64,000 nucleotides of DNA from JANYJZ01 sp964523395 (GTDB lineage: Bacteria; Bacteroidota; Ignavibacteria; UBA10030; SZUA-254): NCBI GenBank assembly GCA_964523395.1, contig CAZFXS010000004.1:62001-126000 (forward strand). The letters run 5' to 3'. Shown here piece after piece: positions 43,741 through 51,816 of the stretch (positions are counted from its first letter, which is position 1; every line of letters begins with the position of its first letter). The notes beneath the pieces were generated by a model that was given only the letters and a program-made list of their open reading frames with translations, ran no database searches and was not told the DNA's origin. The translations under genes and the position numbers were made by a program.

Positions 43741-46412
43741 TTGGCACGACCATTTCCCACTATAAGATCTTGGAGAAACTGGGCGAAGGCGGAATGGGTG
43801 TCGTCTATAAAGCCCAGGACACCAAGCTCGATCGTATGGTCGCTCTCAAGTTTTTGCCGGAGAGGCTCCGCACTTCAGAGCAGGATAAGACCCGCTTTAT
43901 CCAGGAAGCCAAAGCCGCTTCATCGCTCAACCATCCTAACGTCTGTACTATCCACGATATCCACGAACATGACGGCGAGATGTTTATTGTCATGGAATAT
44001 GTGGACGGCATGACGCTGCGAAAAAAACTTGAGAACGGTCCGATGAGTGTTCACGACGCCGCAATGTACGGGATCCAGATCGGTGAAGCATTGATGGAAG
44101 CGCACTCAAAATCGATTGTACACCGCGATATTAAATCCGACAACATCATGCTGAACACGAAGAACCAGATTAAAGTCATGGACTTCGGGCTGGCAAAACT
44201 GAAGGGGACATTAAAGCTCACCAAAACCTCGAGCACAATCGGAACGCTCGCGTATATGTCACCAGAGCAAATTCAGGGGGGCGAAGTTGACAGCAGGTCG
44301 GATATTTTTTCGTTCGGTGTACTGCTGTTTGAAATGCTCACTTGCCAGATGCCGTTCCGCAGCGCGCATGAAGCCGCGATGCTCTATTCTATTGTGAACG
44401 AAGAGCCGGATTCCGTAGAAAAACACCGTTCGGATATTCCCGCTGTGCTCGTTAATCTGATTCAGCGGACACTGGAAAAAAATCCTGACGACCGGTATCA
44501 GTCTGTAGGAGATCTGGTCATCGAACTGCGCCGCGTCCTGAAGCAATCTTCGAAAGTCGTCACAAAAACAATCAATATCCCCACGGAATTTCAAAACAAA
44601 GAACAGCAGACGACATCCATCCCTCACCCGACGGTTGAACAACAAACAACTGCAGGTTCTCCCGGTTCAGGGAAAAAAATATATCTTATTATCGCCGGAG
44701 TTGTTCTTACCCTGATCATTGCTGTCACGCTGTATCTCACAATGTTTCAGGCGGATACCCCAAAAGATCCGTCTCTTTCGTTTCAATCAATGAAAATCAC
44801 CCGGCTTACTTCAAACGGCAAAGCGCGAACGGCAGCCATCTCTCCCGATGGAAAATACGTTATCTACTCGCTTGATGACGCCGGAAAGCAAAGCCTCTGG
44901 GTTCGGCAGGTTGCAACAAACAGCAATGTTCAAATTCTTCCTCCCGACGATATCAATTATACGGGCATGACGTTTTCCAGCGATGGAAACTACGTTTACT
45001 ATGGTGCCGTTACGCCAACCGCACCGGCAATAACCTTATTCCAAATTCCGGTTCTTGGCGGCACGCCGCGCAAAATTCTTGAGAATTTTCGGAGCAATAT
45101 CACGCTTTCACCGGATGGAAAACAAATTTCGTTCACCCGTGTTTATTCCAACACCGGCGAGTTTTCTCTCATGGTCGCGAATACCGATGGCAGCAATGCC
45201 CGCGTGCTCGCAACGCATAAAGGAGAATTATGGTTCGACGGCGAACCGGCATGGTCACCCGACGGCAAAGTTATTGCCTGCGCGCTTGGCGGTTGGGAAG
45301 GAGGAATACATCATGCAGTGGTAACTGTTAATGTTGCTGATGGGAAGGAAAAAAAGTTTTCCGATCGACGATGGGCGGCAGTTCTGCGCTTGCGGTGGAC
45401 ACCCGATGGAAGCGGATTACTTGTCACCGGAGTGGATCCGGGCTCTACCATATCACAGATTTGGCAAATTCAATCCTCCACCGGTACAGTAACGAAACTG
45501 ACCAATGACTTGAGCAGTTACAGTGCGATTTCCCTTACCGGGGATGGAAAATCAATTTGTGTTGTCCAGGAAAATATAATCTCTAATATTTTTCTGCTCC
45601 CTCAGGGCGATGCGACACGGGCTAAACAGGTTACTTCCGGTAAAGAAAACGGCAGTAGTATGTGCTGGACTCCCGATGGGCGACTGGTGTATACTTCAAT
45701 CGAAAGCGGTAATATTGATATCTGGATAAGCAAGACCGATGGATCCGGCAAACAACAATTGACTTCAGACAAATTGGAGGATAATCAACCTTCAGTTTCT
45801 CAGGATGGAAAATTTGTTCTTTATACTTCCATGCAATCGGGAATCCCAAACATCTGGAGAATGGCGATTGACGGAAGCCGGCAACAACAATTAACGACCG
45901 GAGGAGAAGATTACAGATCCGATATTTCACCTGATGGGAAATGGTTTGTGTTTGATTCATGGGATAGCGGCCCGAATACAATCATGAAACAATCTCTGGA
46001 AGGCGGATCTCCGATCCAGATAAGTGAATTGAACGGCAATACGGCAAGAATCTCGCCGGACGGAAAACGCGTCGCACACATTTACGTCACAAGCGGCGAA
46101 CAAATTGAAACAAAAGTTATGATCATTCCGGCTGAAGGCGGAAAATCATTGACTTCATTTACGTTGCCGAGTTTTGCGATCAACAGCTCAATACAGTGGA
46201 CGCGGGATGGAAAAGGAATTTCGTATATCGAAACCAGGCAGGGAGTCTCGAACATCTGGACTCAACTGCTTGATGGAAGCACGCCAAAACAGGTGACAAC
46301 ATTTACATCAGATTTTCTCTCAACCTTTGCCTGGTCACACGACGGAAGCACACTCGCTGTTACGAGAGTATCGGTGAATACCGATGTGTTACTGATGACG
46401 GCAGAACAGTAA
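43737..46412 (+). CDS. Transmembrane Ser/Thr kinase K10 with TolB-like propeller
   Basis: 891 residues. The kinase (GEGGMGVV, VALKFLP, HRDIKSDN, DFGLAKLKG, STIGTLAYMSPEQIQGG) is of the K2/K7 class. A membrane helix lies at about 315-335 (IYLIIAGVVLTLIIAVTLYL). The outer region is a TolB-like propeller with many SPDG turns (AAISPDGKYVIYSLDD, PAWSPDGKVIACALGG, DISPDGKWFVFDSWDSG) and no TNW ending, like K7. Its ATG overlaps the stop of the preceding kinase stub, and AAGGTG at 43726-43731 gives it one of the few visible ribosome sites in the array. Confidence 0.92.
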   Translation: MIGTTISHYKILEKLGEGGMGVVYKAQDTKLDRMVALKFLPERLRTSEQDKTRFIQEAKAASSLNHPNVCTIHDIHEHDGEMFIVMEYVDGMTLRKKLENGPMSVHDAAMYGIQIGEALMEAHSKSIVHRDIKSDNIMLNTKNQIKVMDFGLAKLKGTLKLTKTSSTIGTLAYMSPEQIQGGEVDSRSDIFSFGVLLFEMLTCQMPFRSAHEAAMLYSIVNEEPDSVEKHRSDIPAVLVNLIQRTLEKNPDDRYQSVGDLVIELRRVLKQSSKVVTKTINIPTEFQNKEQQTTSIPHPTVEQQTTAGSPGSGKKIYLIIAGVVLTLIIAVTLYLTMFQADTPKDPSLSFQSMKITRLTSNGKARTAAISPDGKYVIYSLDDAGKQSLWVRQVATNSNVQILPPDDINYTGMTFSSDGNYVYYGAVTPTAPAITLFQIPVLGGTPRKILENFRSNITLSPDGKQISFTRVYSNTGEFSLMVANTDGSNARVLATHKGELWFDGEPAWSPDGKVIACALGGWEGGIHHAVVTVNVADGKEKKFSDRRWAAVLRLRWTPDGSGLLVTGVDPGSTISQIWQIQSSTGTVTKLTNDLSSYSAISLTGDGKSICVVQENIISNIFLLPQGDATRAKQVTSGKENGSSMCWTPDGRLVYTSIESGNIDIWISKTDGSGKQQLTSDKLEDNQPSVSQDGKFVLYTSMQSGIPNIWRMAIDGSRQQQLTTGGEDYRSDISPDGKWFVFDSWDSGPNTIMKQSLEGGSPIQISELNGNTARISPDGKRVAHIYVTSGEQIETKVMIIPAEGGKSLTSFTLPSFAINSSIQWTRDGKGISYIETRQGVSNIWTQLLDGSTPKQVTTFTSDFLSTFAWSHDGSTLAVTRVSVNTDVLLMTAEQ

Positions 46413-46527
46413 ACAGCGGATGAATGGATTAAGAAAAGTATTGCATCATTTCTTCATTTATCCATTGGATCAATGGGAAAAATGAATAAATGAGTGAATG
46501 GATCAATGAAAAAATGAAAAGACTACT
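46413..46527 (+). repeat. Kinase-array spacer repeat K10-K11
   Basis: Spacer with CATTTATCCATTGGATCAATGG, then AAAATGAATAAATGAGTGAATGG and ATCAATGAAAAAATG words, longer than most copies because the ATG-rich tail is duplicated. Confidence 0.7.
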
Positions 46528-49242
46528 ATGATTGGCTCGACTATTTCGCATTACAAAATCCTCGAGAAACTCGGTGAAGGCGGGATGGGTATCGTCTATA
46601 AAGCTGAAGATACCAAGCTCGATCGCATTGTCGCCCTGAAATTCCTCCCTCCCCATCTCAATGCCTCCGAACAGGATAAGATACGGTTCATTCAGGAAGC
46701 GAAAGCCGCCGCCGCCCTCAATCATCCGAATGTTTGTTCCATTTTTGACATTCAGGATTCTTCCTCCGTTCCACAAAGCGGAACTTCGGTGGACAAGCAT
46801 GATGGACAGATATTCATCGTGATGGAATTTGTCGATGGACAGACATTACGCGAAAAACGTGGAAGTATTTCCCTCAAACAGGCAATTGATATCGGCATCC
46901 AGATTGCGGACGGACTGAGCGCCGCGCATGAAAAAGGAATTGTGCACCGGGATATCAAACCGGAAAATATTATGGTCCGTAAAGACGGAATAGCACAGAT
47001 TATGGACTTCGGCCTGGCCAAACTGAGAAGCGCGTCGAGCAAAATTAACCGTTTGACAAAAGAAGGAAGCACGGTCGGAACGGCGGGATACATGTCGCCG
47101 GAACAGATCATGGGACAAGATGTCGATCACCGTTCTGATATTTTTTCCTTTGGCGTTTTGCTCTACGAACTGATGACCGAACAGCTACCGTTCAAAGGAG
47201 TTCATGAAACCGCATTGGCATATGAAATTGTGAATGTGGATGCCGCGCCGATGTCGTCCGTTAAACCGGAAATCGATCCATCACTGGATGCCGTTGTTCT
47301 GGATTGTCTGGAGAAAGATCCCCGCGAGAGAACACAGGCCATTGCGCAGATATCGGTTGACCTGAAGCGCTACAGGCGTGAGTCAAGCCGTTCAAGGGCC
47401 AGCCGGGTGACGGCCGCTCGACCGGCGTATCAACCGTCCGGGGTTTCCGAACCAACCGGCATGCCAACCGCACAAAAGAAATTTAACTGGCTGCCATGGA
47501 GCATAACGGCACTACTCTTTGTTATTACAGCGGGTGTGCTTGCGTTTCATTTCCTTTCTGTTCAAACAAAAGAAGCACCGACGGTCACATTCTCAATCTT
47601 CCCACCCGAGAAAGGATCATTCGAAGGAGATATTCCGACGATATCGCCAGACGGCCGGCATCTTGCAATCGTCGCGAGAGATTCTTCCGGCAATCCGATG
47701 ATATGGATCCGTTCTCTCGCCTCCCTTGAGGCGAAACCATTATCCGGAACTGAGGACGCGACCTTTCCCTTTTGGTCACCGGATAATCGTTTTCTGGGAT
47801 TCTTTCAGTCCGGGAAGTTGAAAAAAATTGACGTCAGCGGAGGTCCGCCGCAGACGCTGGCAGATGCGGCAGACGGCAGAGGCGGCAGTTGGTCGGCTTC
47901 CGGCGTAATTCTCTTTACGCCAAATTATAATGGCGGCCTGTATCAAGTTTCCGAGGCGGGGGGTCCTACAATTCAGTTGACGACACTCGATACTACACGC
48001 AAGGAGGAGACTCATCGCTGGCCTTATTTTTTACCTGATGGAAAACATTTTGTTTACCTCCGTCGTAGTTTGGAGGATGAAAAAACAGGAATTTTCTTCG
48101 GATCGCTCGATAGCAGAGATCACAAGTTTCTTTTTGCTGGACGATCAAACGCTGTTTTCGCAGCTCCGCGACATTTACTCTTCGTACGGGAGAATGTACT
48201 CATGGCGCAGTCATTTGATGCGGAGATGGGAGATTTCACCGGAGACGCTACCCCCATAGCTACGGGGCTCGGAATGAATCAGGGGTATAGCCTCGGTTAT
48301 TTTTCTTCTTCCGTAAATGGAACCATTGCATTCAAAGCCGGGGGCGTATCGGCAGGGGAACGACAACTTGCATGGTTCGATCGTACTGGAAAACTTCTTG
48401 AAAATACCGGAACGCCCGGGCTGATATATGATATGGCTCTCTCCCCGGATGGGAAACGTGTCGCTTTCCGACGGATCGATCCTCAAACGAGAAATCAGGA
48501 TCTTTGGATCCTGGATCTCATCCGTCGTACCGAATCTCGGTTTACATTCGCTACGGCTACAGATGATGATCCGGTTTGGTCTTCAGACGGAAATAGAATT
48601 ATCTTCGACTCGAACCCAACCGGCACGCCGAATCCATACGAGAAGGTCTCGACAGGCGCAGGAAGTGAAAAGCTTCTTTGGAAATCTTCCCGTCTTGCCA
48701 TCCCGACAGACTGGTCATCCGATGGACAATATCTCTTGCTGAAAGTGGATGATGTAAAAACAAAATCTGATATCTGGGCGATGGCGCTCGGCGGAAATAA
48801 AGACCCGTTTCCGGTTATGGAAACAGAGGCATCTGAAGATATCGGCCGCTTTTCTCCCGATGGCAAATGGATTGCGTATCAATCGGATGAATCCGGAAAA
48901 CTTGAAGTGTATGTACAAGCGTTTCCTGTCAGCCAGGGGAAATGGCAGGTATCGGTACGCGGAGGAGGCGCACCACAGTGGAGCAAGAACGGTAAAGAAA
49001 TATTCTACCTTGCACCTGACAAAAAATTGATGGCTGTAGATATCATAGCAACCGGTTCATCACTGGAGCAGGGAATTCCTAAACCGCTGTTCGATACCTA
49101 TGTCGATGCTTATAACGCTCCCAACAGGTATGCTATCTCCAACGACAATACGCGGTTTCTTATCAATACTTCCGCTGATAATGACAACTCACTACCAATT
49201 ACTGTCGTACTGAATTGGGCTGAGGAGATAAAAAAGAAATGA
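46528..49242 (+). CDS. Transmembrane Ser/Thr kinase K11 with beta-propeller and a palindrome-encoded insert
   Basis: 904 residues. Motifs GEGGMGIV, VALKFLP, HRDIKPEN and DFGLAKLRS are intact. Compared with K5, an extra segment SSSVPQSGTSVDK interrupts DIQ-HDGQ at about residues 77-90, in the turn between strands 4 and 5 of the N-lobe. Its DNA is a palindromic element. The juxtamembrane RRESSRSRASRV is followed by a membrane helix at about 322-342 (WSITALLFVITAGVLAFHFL) and a propeller like K5/K6 (FPFWSPDNRFLGFF, DPVWSSDGNRIIFDSNPTG). It ends VLNWAEEIKKK. No ribosome site visible. Confidence 0.93.
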   Translation: MIGSTISHYKILEKLGEGGMGIVYKAEDTKLDRIVALKFLPPHLNASEQDKIRFIQEAKAAAALNHPNVCSIFDIQDSSSVPQSGTSVDKHDGQIFIVMEFVDGQTLREKRGSISLKQAIDIGIQIADGLSAAHEKGIVHRDIKPENIMVRKDGIAQIMDFGLAKLRSASSKINRLTKEGSTVGTAGYMSPEQIMGQDVDHRSDIFSFGVLLYELMTEQLPFKGVHETALAYEIVNVDAAPMSSVKPEIDPSLDAVVLDCLEKDPRERTQAIAQISVDLKRYRRESSRSRASRVTAARPAYQPSGVSEPTGMPTAQKKFNWLPWSITALLFVITAGVLAFHFLSVQTKEAPTVTFSIFPPEKGSFEGDIPTISPDGRHLAIVARDSSGNPMIWIRSLASLEAKPLSGTEDATFPFWSPDNRFLGFFQSGKLKKIDVSGGPPQTLADAADGRGGSWSASGVILFTPNYNGGLYQVSEAGGPTIQLTTLDTTRKEETHRWPYFLPDGKHFVYLRRSLEDEKTGIFFGSLDSRDHKFLFAGRSNAVFAAPRHLLFVRENVLMAQSFDAEMGDFTGDATPIATGLGMNQGYSLGYFSSSVNGTIAFKAGGVSAGERQLAWFDRTGKLLENTGTPGLIYDMALSPDGKRVAFRRIDPQTRNQDLWILDLIRRTESRFTFATATDDDPVWSSDGNRIIFDSNPTGTPNPYEKVSTGAGSEKLLWKSSRLAIPTDWSSDGQYLLLKVDDVKTKSDIWAMALGGNKDPFPVMETEASEDIGRFSPDGKWIAYQSDESGKLEVYVQAFPVSQGKWQVSVRGGGAPQWSKNGKEIFYLAPDKKLMAVDIIATGSSLEQGIPKPLFDTYVDAYNAPNRYAISNDNTRFLINTSADNDNSLPITVVLNWAEEIKKK
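46756..46797. repeat. Palindromic element inserted in frame in K11
   Basis: Imperfect hairpin: arms CCTCCGTTCC (46763-46772) and GGAACTTCGGTGG (46780-46792), loop ACAAAGC. It adds 13 residues net to the kinase domain without shifting the frame and has no counterpart in the paralogues. Confidence 0.7.
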
Positions 49243-49329
49243 GACAACGGATGAACGGATTGAATCATTGCTTGATTGGATCATTGGATCAATGAAGAAA
49301 TGGGTCAATAAATAAATGAACAAATATCT
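49243..49329 (+). repeat. Kinase-array spacer repeat after K11
   Basis: Spacer with GATTGAATCATTGCTTGATTGG, ATCATTGGATCAATGAAG and AAATGGGTCAATAAATAAATG words, ending at the ATG of kinase stub 2. Confidence 0.7.
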
Positions 49330-49464
49330 ATGATTGGTTCTACCGTATCTCATTACAAAATTCTCAAAAAATTGGGCGAAGCTCGACTACGCTCCATCAC
49401 ACGGAGCTTCGTCGAGCGGAGCGGACCTGCCCGCCGAAACCTCTCTATGGAGATCGACAAATAA
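49330..49464 (+). pseudogene. Kinase 5'-end stub 2 with hairpin element, overlapping the K12 start
   Basis: 44-codon open frame. MIGSTVSHYKILKKLGE is a kinase N-terminus, after which the glycine loop is replaced by a hairpin element (GCTCGAC-TAC-GCTCC ... GGAGC-TTC-GTCGAGC, 49381-49417) and the word GCGGACCTGCCCGCCGAA. The frame continues as ARLRSITRSFVERSGPARR and stops in TAATG, where the stop (49462-49464) shares its last base with the K12 ATG. It may be a remnant of recombination, or a coupled upstream frame, since the reading frame stays open through the element. Confidence 0.7.
49381..49417. repeat. Hairpin element, copy in stub 2
   Basis: Outer 7-bp arms GCTCGAC/GTCGAGC, TAC/TTC internal loop, inner 5-bp arms GCTCC/GGAGC, 7-nt loop. 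The copy at 54343 has the same design with paired base changes. Confidence 0.7.
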
Positions 49465-51698
49465 TGATAGGTTCCATTATCTCTCATTATAAGATACTCG
49501 AGAAACTTGGTGAAGGCGGGATGGGCGTAGTCTATAAAGCTGAAGACCTCAAGCTCAAACGCCTCGTTGCTTTAAAATTCCTCCCACAGCATCTCACGCG
49601 CACCGATGATGAACTGGCTCGATTCCAACAGGAAGCACAGGCCGCAGCAACACTGAATCATCCTAACATTTGTACAATTCACGCTATCGGCGAACATGAT
49701 GACCACCAGTTCATCGACATGGAATTCGTCGATGGCACAACATTACGGAATAAACTTCCGATTGAAAATATCGGTGATGTAACAACCTTTGCCGCTCAGA
49801 TCGGAAGTGCACTACAGGAAGCCCACGCAAACGGTATCATTCACCGTGATATCAAGGCCGATAACATCATGGTCAACTCAAAGGGGCAGGTGAAGGTCAT
49901 GGATTTCGGCCTGGCGAAACTCAAAGGCACGATGCGGCTGACGCGCACCACTTCCACGGTGGGAACACTCGCGTACATGGCTCCTGAACAGATTCAGGGA
50001 GGAGATGCGGACGTACGGTCGGATATTTTTTCATTCGGTGTCGTTTTGTTTGAAATGCTTGCGGGCAAACTTCCTTTCCGCGGCGAACATGAAGCCGCCA
50101 TTATGTATTCCATTGTCAACGAAGCTCCCGCTCCCATGGAACAGTTCCGGACCGACGTTCCGGCATTCATTCAATATGTTATAAAAAAATCATTGCAGAA
50201 AGATCCCGCTCTTCGTTACCAAAACTTCGGTGAACTTCTCAATGATTTCCGGAATACTTCACAAGTACACACCATACAAAACGCACCATCAGTTGATGAT
50301 GTAAAATCAATTGTTGTCCTTCCTTTTGAAAACACCAGCTCCGACAAAGAGAATGAATATTTCAGCGACGGATTGACAGAAGAAATTATCTCCGACCTTT
50401 CCAAAATCCGATCACTTCGTGTTATTTCCCGGACATCCGCGATGAGATTGAAGGGCACGACAAAGGATATCCGAACCATCGCGCAGGAGCTTAACGTCCG
50501 GTATGTTCTTGAAGGAAGCGTACGGAAAGCAGGACAGAACCTTCGCATCACTACACAGCTCATCGATGGAAAAACGGATGCCAATCTCTGGACGGAAAAA
50601 TATAATGGAACATTAGACGATATCTTTGAAATGCAGGAAAGTGTTTCCCGTTCCATCGTCAGCGCGCTGAAAGTGACGCTCACTTCGGACGAAGAACGGA
50701 AGCTGGAAGAGCGCCCGATTCAGAACGCGCAGGCGCACGACCTTTACCTGCGCGCGCGGAAAGAACTCTCACGCGCAGTCCCTGAGGCGCTGGTAAAGTC
50801 CATTGACCTTTTGAAGGAAGGTCTGAAACTTGTCGGTGAAAATGAGTTGCTTTATGCCGCGCTCGGACAAACATACTACGCGTACTTCCGGTGGATCAGC
50901 AAATCGGATGAAAGTTATTTGCACAAGGCAAATGAGTATGTTCAAAAAATTTTCTCGTTAAATTCGGGTTCATCCTACGGCTTTGTGCTCCAGGGGCTCA
51001 TTCACTGCACTGAGGGAAATATTGCCGCGGCGATCCGGTCAACACAGCGCGCGCTGGCAATCGATCCGACAAACACGGAAGCGTTGTTCTGGTTTGCCAT
51101 ATATGCTGCCTGGGTAGGCAAACACGATATGGCAATGAACGCCGTTGACAAGCTGATTACTATCGACCCGCTCCTGCCCATTAACATCAAGATCAAGGGA
51201 GTAACATACGTGTACCACGGTGAGTTCATTGACGGTATGGCATGGATCAAACGCGGGTATGAGATGGATCCCCACGCTCCTCTTTCAAAATGGACGTACC
51301 TGATAGGGCTTGCATGGATTGGAACACGCGAGGAAGTGGACACGGTCACCAACGAACTTGTGCAACTTGCGCCCGGATGGATTTATACACATCACGCTCT
51401 CTTTCTCAAACATGCTCTCAGAGGAGAACGGGATCTCGCGCTGCAATATGACACGGCAGAGCTGAAACTCGAGGCAAAACATGACCTTCACTTCGCGCTC
51501 CATGTCGCGCATTGCTACGCGCTTATAGGCGAGAAAGAAAAAGCCCTCGACTTTCTTGAGCACTCCGTAAAGATGGGAATGATCAATCACCCGTTCCTTT
51601 CCCGTTTCGATCCCATGCTCGAAAACCTTCGTGGCGAGGAACGGTTTAAGAAGCTGATGGATCATGTTAAGATATTGCAAGACCAGCTTGTTATCTAG
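49464..51698 (+). CDS. Ser/Thr kinase K12 with FlgO/TolB-like and TPR domains, no membrane helix
   Basis: 744 residues. Motifs GEGGMGVV, VALKFLP, HRDIKADN and DFGLAKLKG are intact. The kinase ends near 270, and a FlgO/TolB-like domain starts at about 280 (SIVVLPFENTSSDKENEYFS), with only a short linker and no hydrophobic segment. It is therefore predicted to be soluble, like K1, to which its second domain is most alike (VRVISRTSAM/VVSRTSSM). TPR-like helices fill the remainder (about 425-735), ending KKLMDHVKILQDQLVI. The start is fixed by the TAATG overlap with the stub and by the family N-terminus MIGSIISHYK. Confidence 0.93.
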   Translation: MIGSIISHYKILEKLGEGGMGVVYKAEDLKLKRLVALKFLPQHLTRTDDELARFQQEAQAAATLNHPNICTIHAIGEHDDHQFIDMEFVDGTTLRNKLPIENIGDVTTFAAQIGSALQEAHANGIIHRDIKADNIMVNSKGQVKVMDFGLAKLKGTMRLTRTTSTVGTLAYMAPEQIQGGDADVRSDIFSFGVVLFEMLAGKLPFRGEHEAAIMYSIVNEAPAPMEQFRTDVPAFIQYVIKKSLQKDPALRYQNFGELLNDFRNTSQVHTIQNAPSVDDVKSIVVLPFENTSSDKENEYFSDGLTEEIISDLSKIRSLRVISRTSAMRLKGTTKDIRTIAQELNVRYVLEGSVRKAGQNLRITTQLIDGKTDANLWTEKYNGTLDDIFEMQESVSRSIVSALKVTLTSDEERKLEERPIQNAQAHDLYLRARKELSRAVPEALVKSIDLLKEGLKLVGENELLYAALGQTYYAYFRWISKSDESYLHKANEYVQKIFSLNSGSSYGFVLQGLIHCTEGNIAAAIRSTQRALAIDPTNTEALFWFAIYAAWVGKHDMAMNAVDKLITIDPLLPINIKIKGVTYVYHGEFIDGMAWIKRGYEMDPHAPLSKWTYLIGLAWIGTREEVDTVTNELVQLAPGWIYTHHALFLKHALRGERDLALQYDTAELKLEAKHDLHFALHVAHCYALIGEKEKALDFLEHSVKMGMINHPFLSRFDPMLENLRGEERFKKLMDHVKILQDQLVI

Positions 51699-51779
51699 AG
51701 TTTGCATTGAATCATTGATACATTGGTTCATCTACTCAATGAATCAATGATAAAATGAAGAAATGATTAAATTCCTCCA
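51699..51779 (+). repeat. Kinase-array spacer repeat K12-K13
   Basis: Spacer with GCATTGAATCATTGATACATTGG, ACTCAATGAATCAATGATAAAATG and AAGAAATGATTAAATTCCTCC, directly followed by promoter repeat copy 2. Confidence 0.7.
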
Positions 51780-51810
51780 TTGAGATTCTCCCAATTTTTT
51801 GGTAGCTTGA
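51780..51810 (+). promoter_or_regulatory. Array promoter repeat, copy 2 (6 nt before the K13 ATG)
   Basis: TTG (51780-51782), a 20-nt gap and TAGCTTGA (51803-51810). The K13 ATG begins at 51817, so a transcript from this promoter would have a leader of only a few nucleotides. Confidence 0.6.
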
Positions 51811-51816
51811 AGCCCT

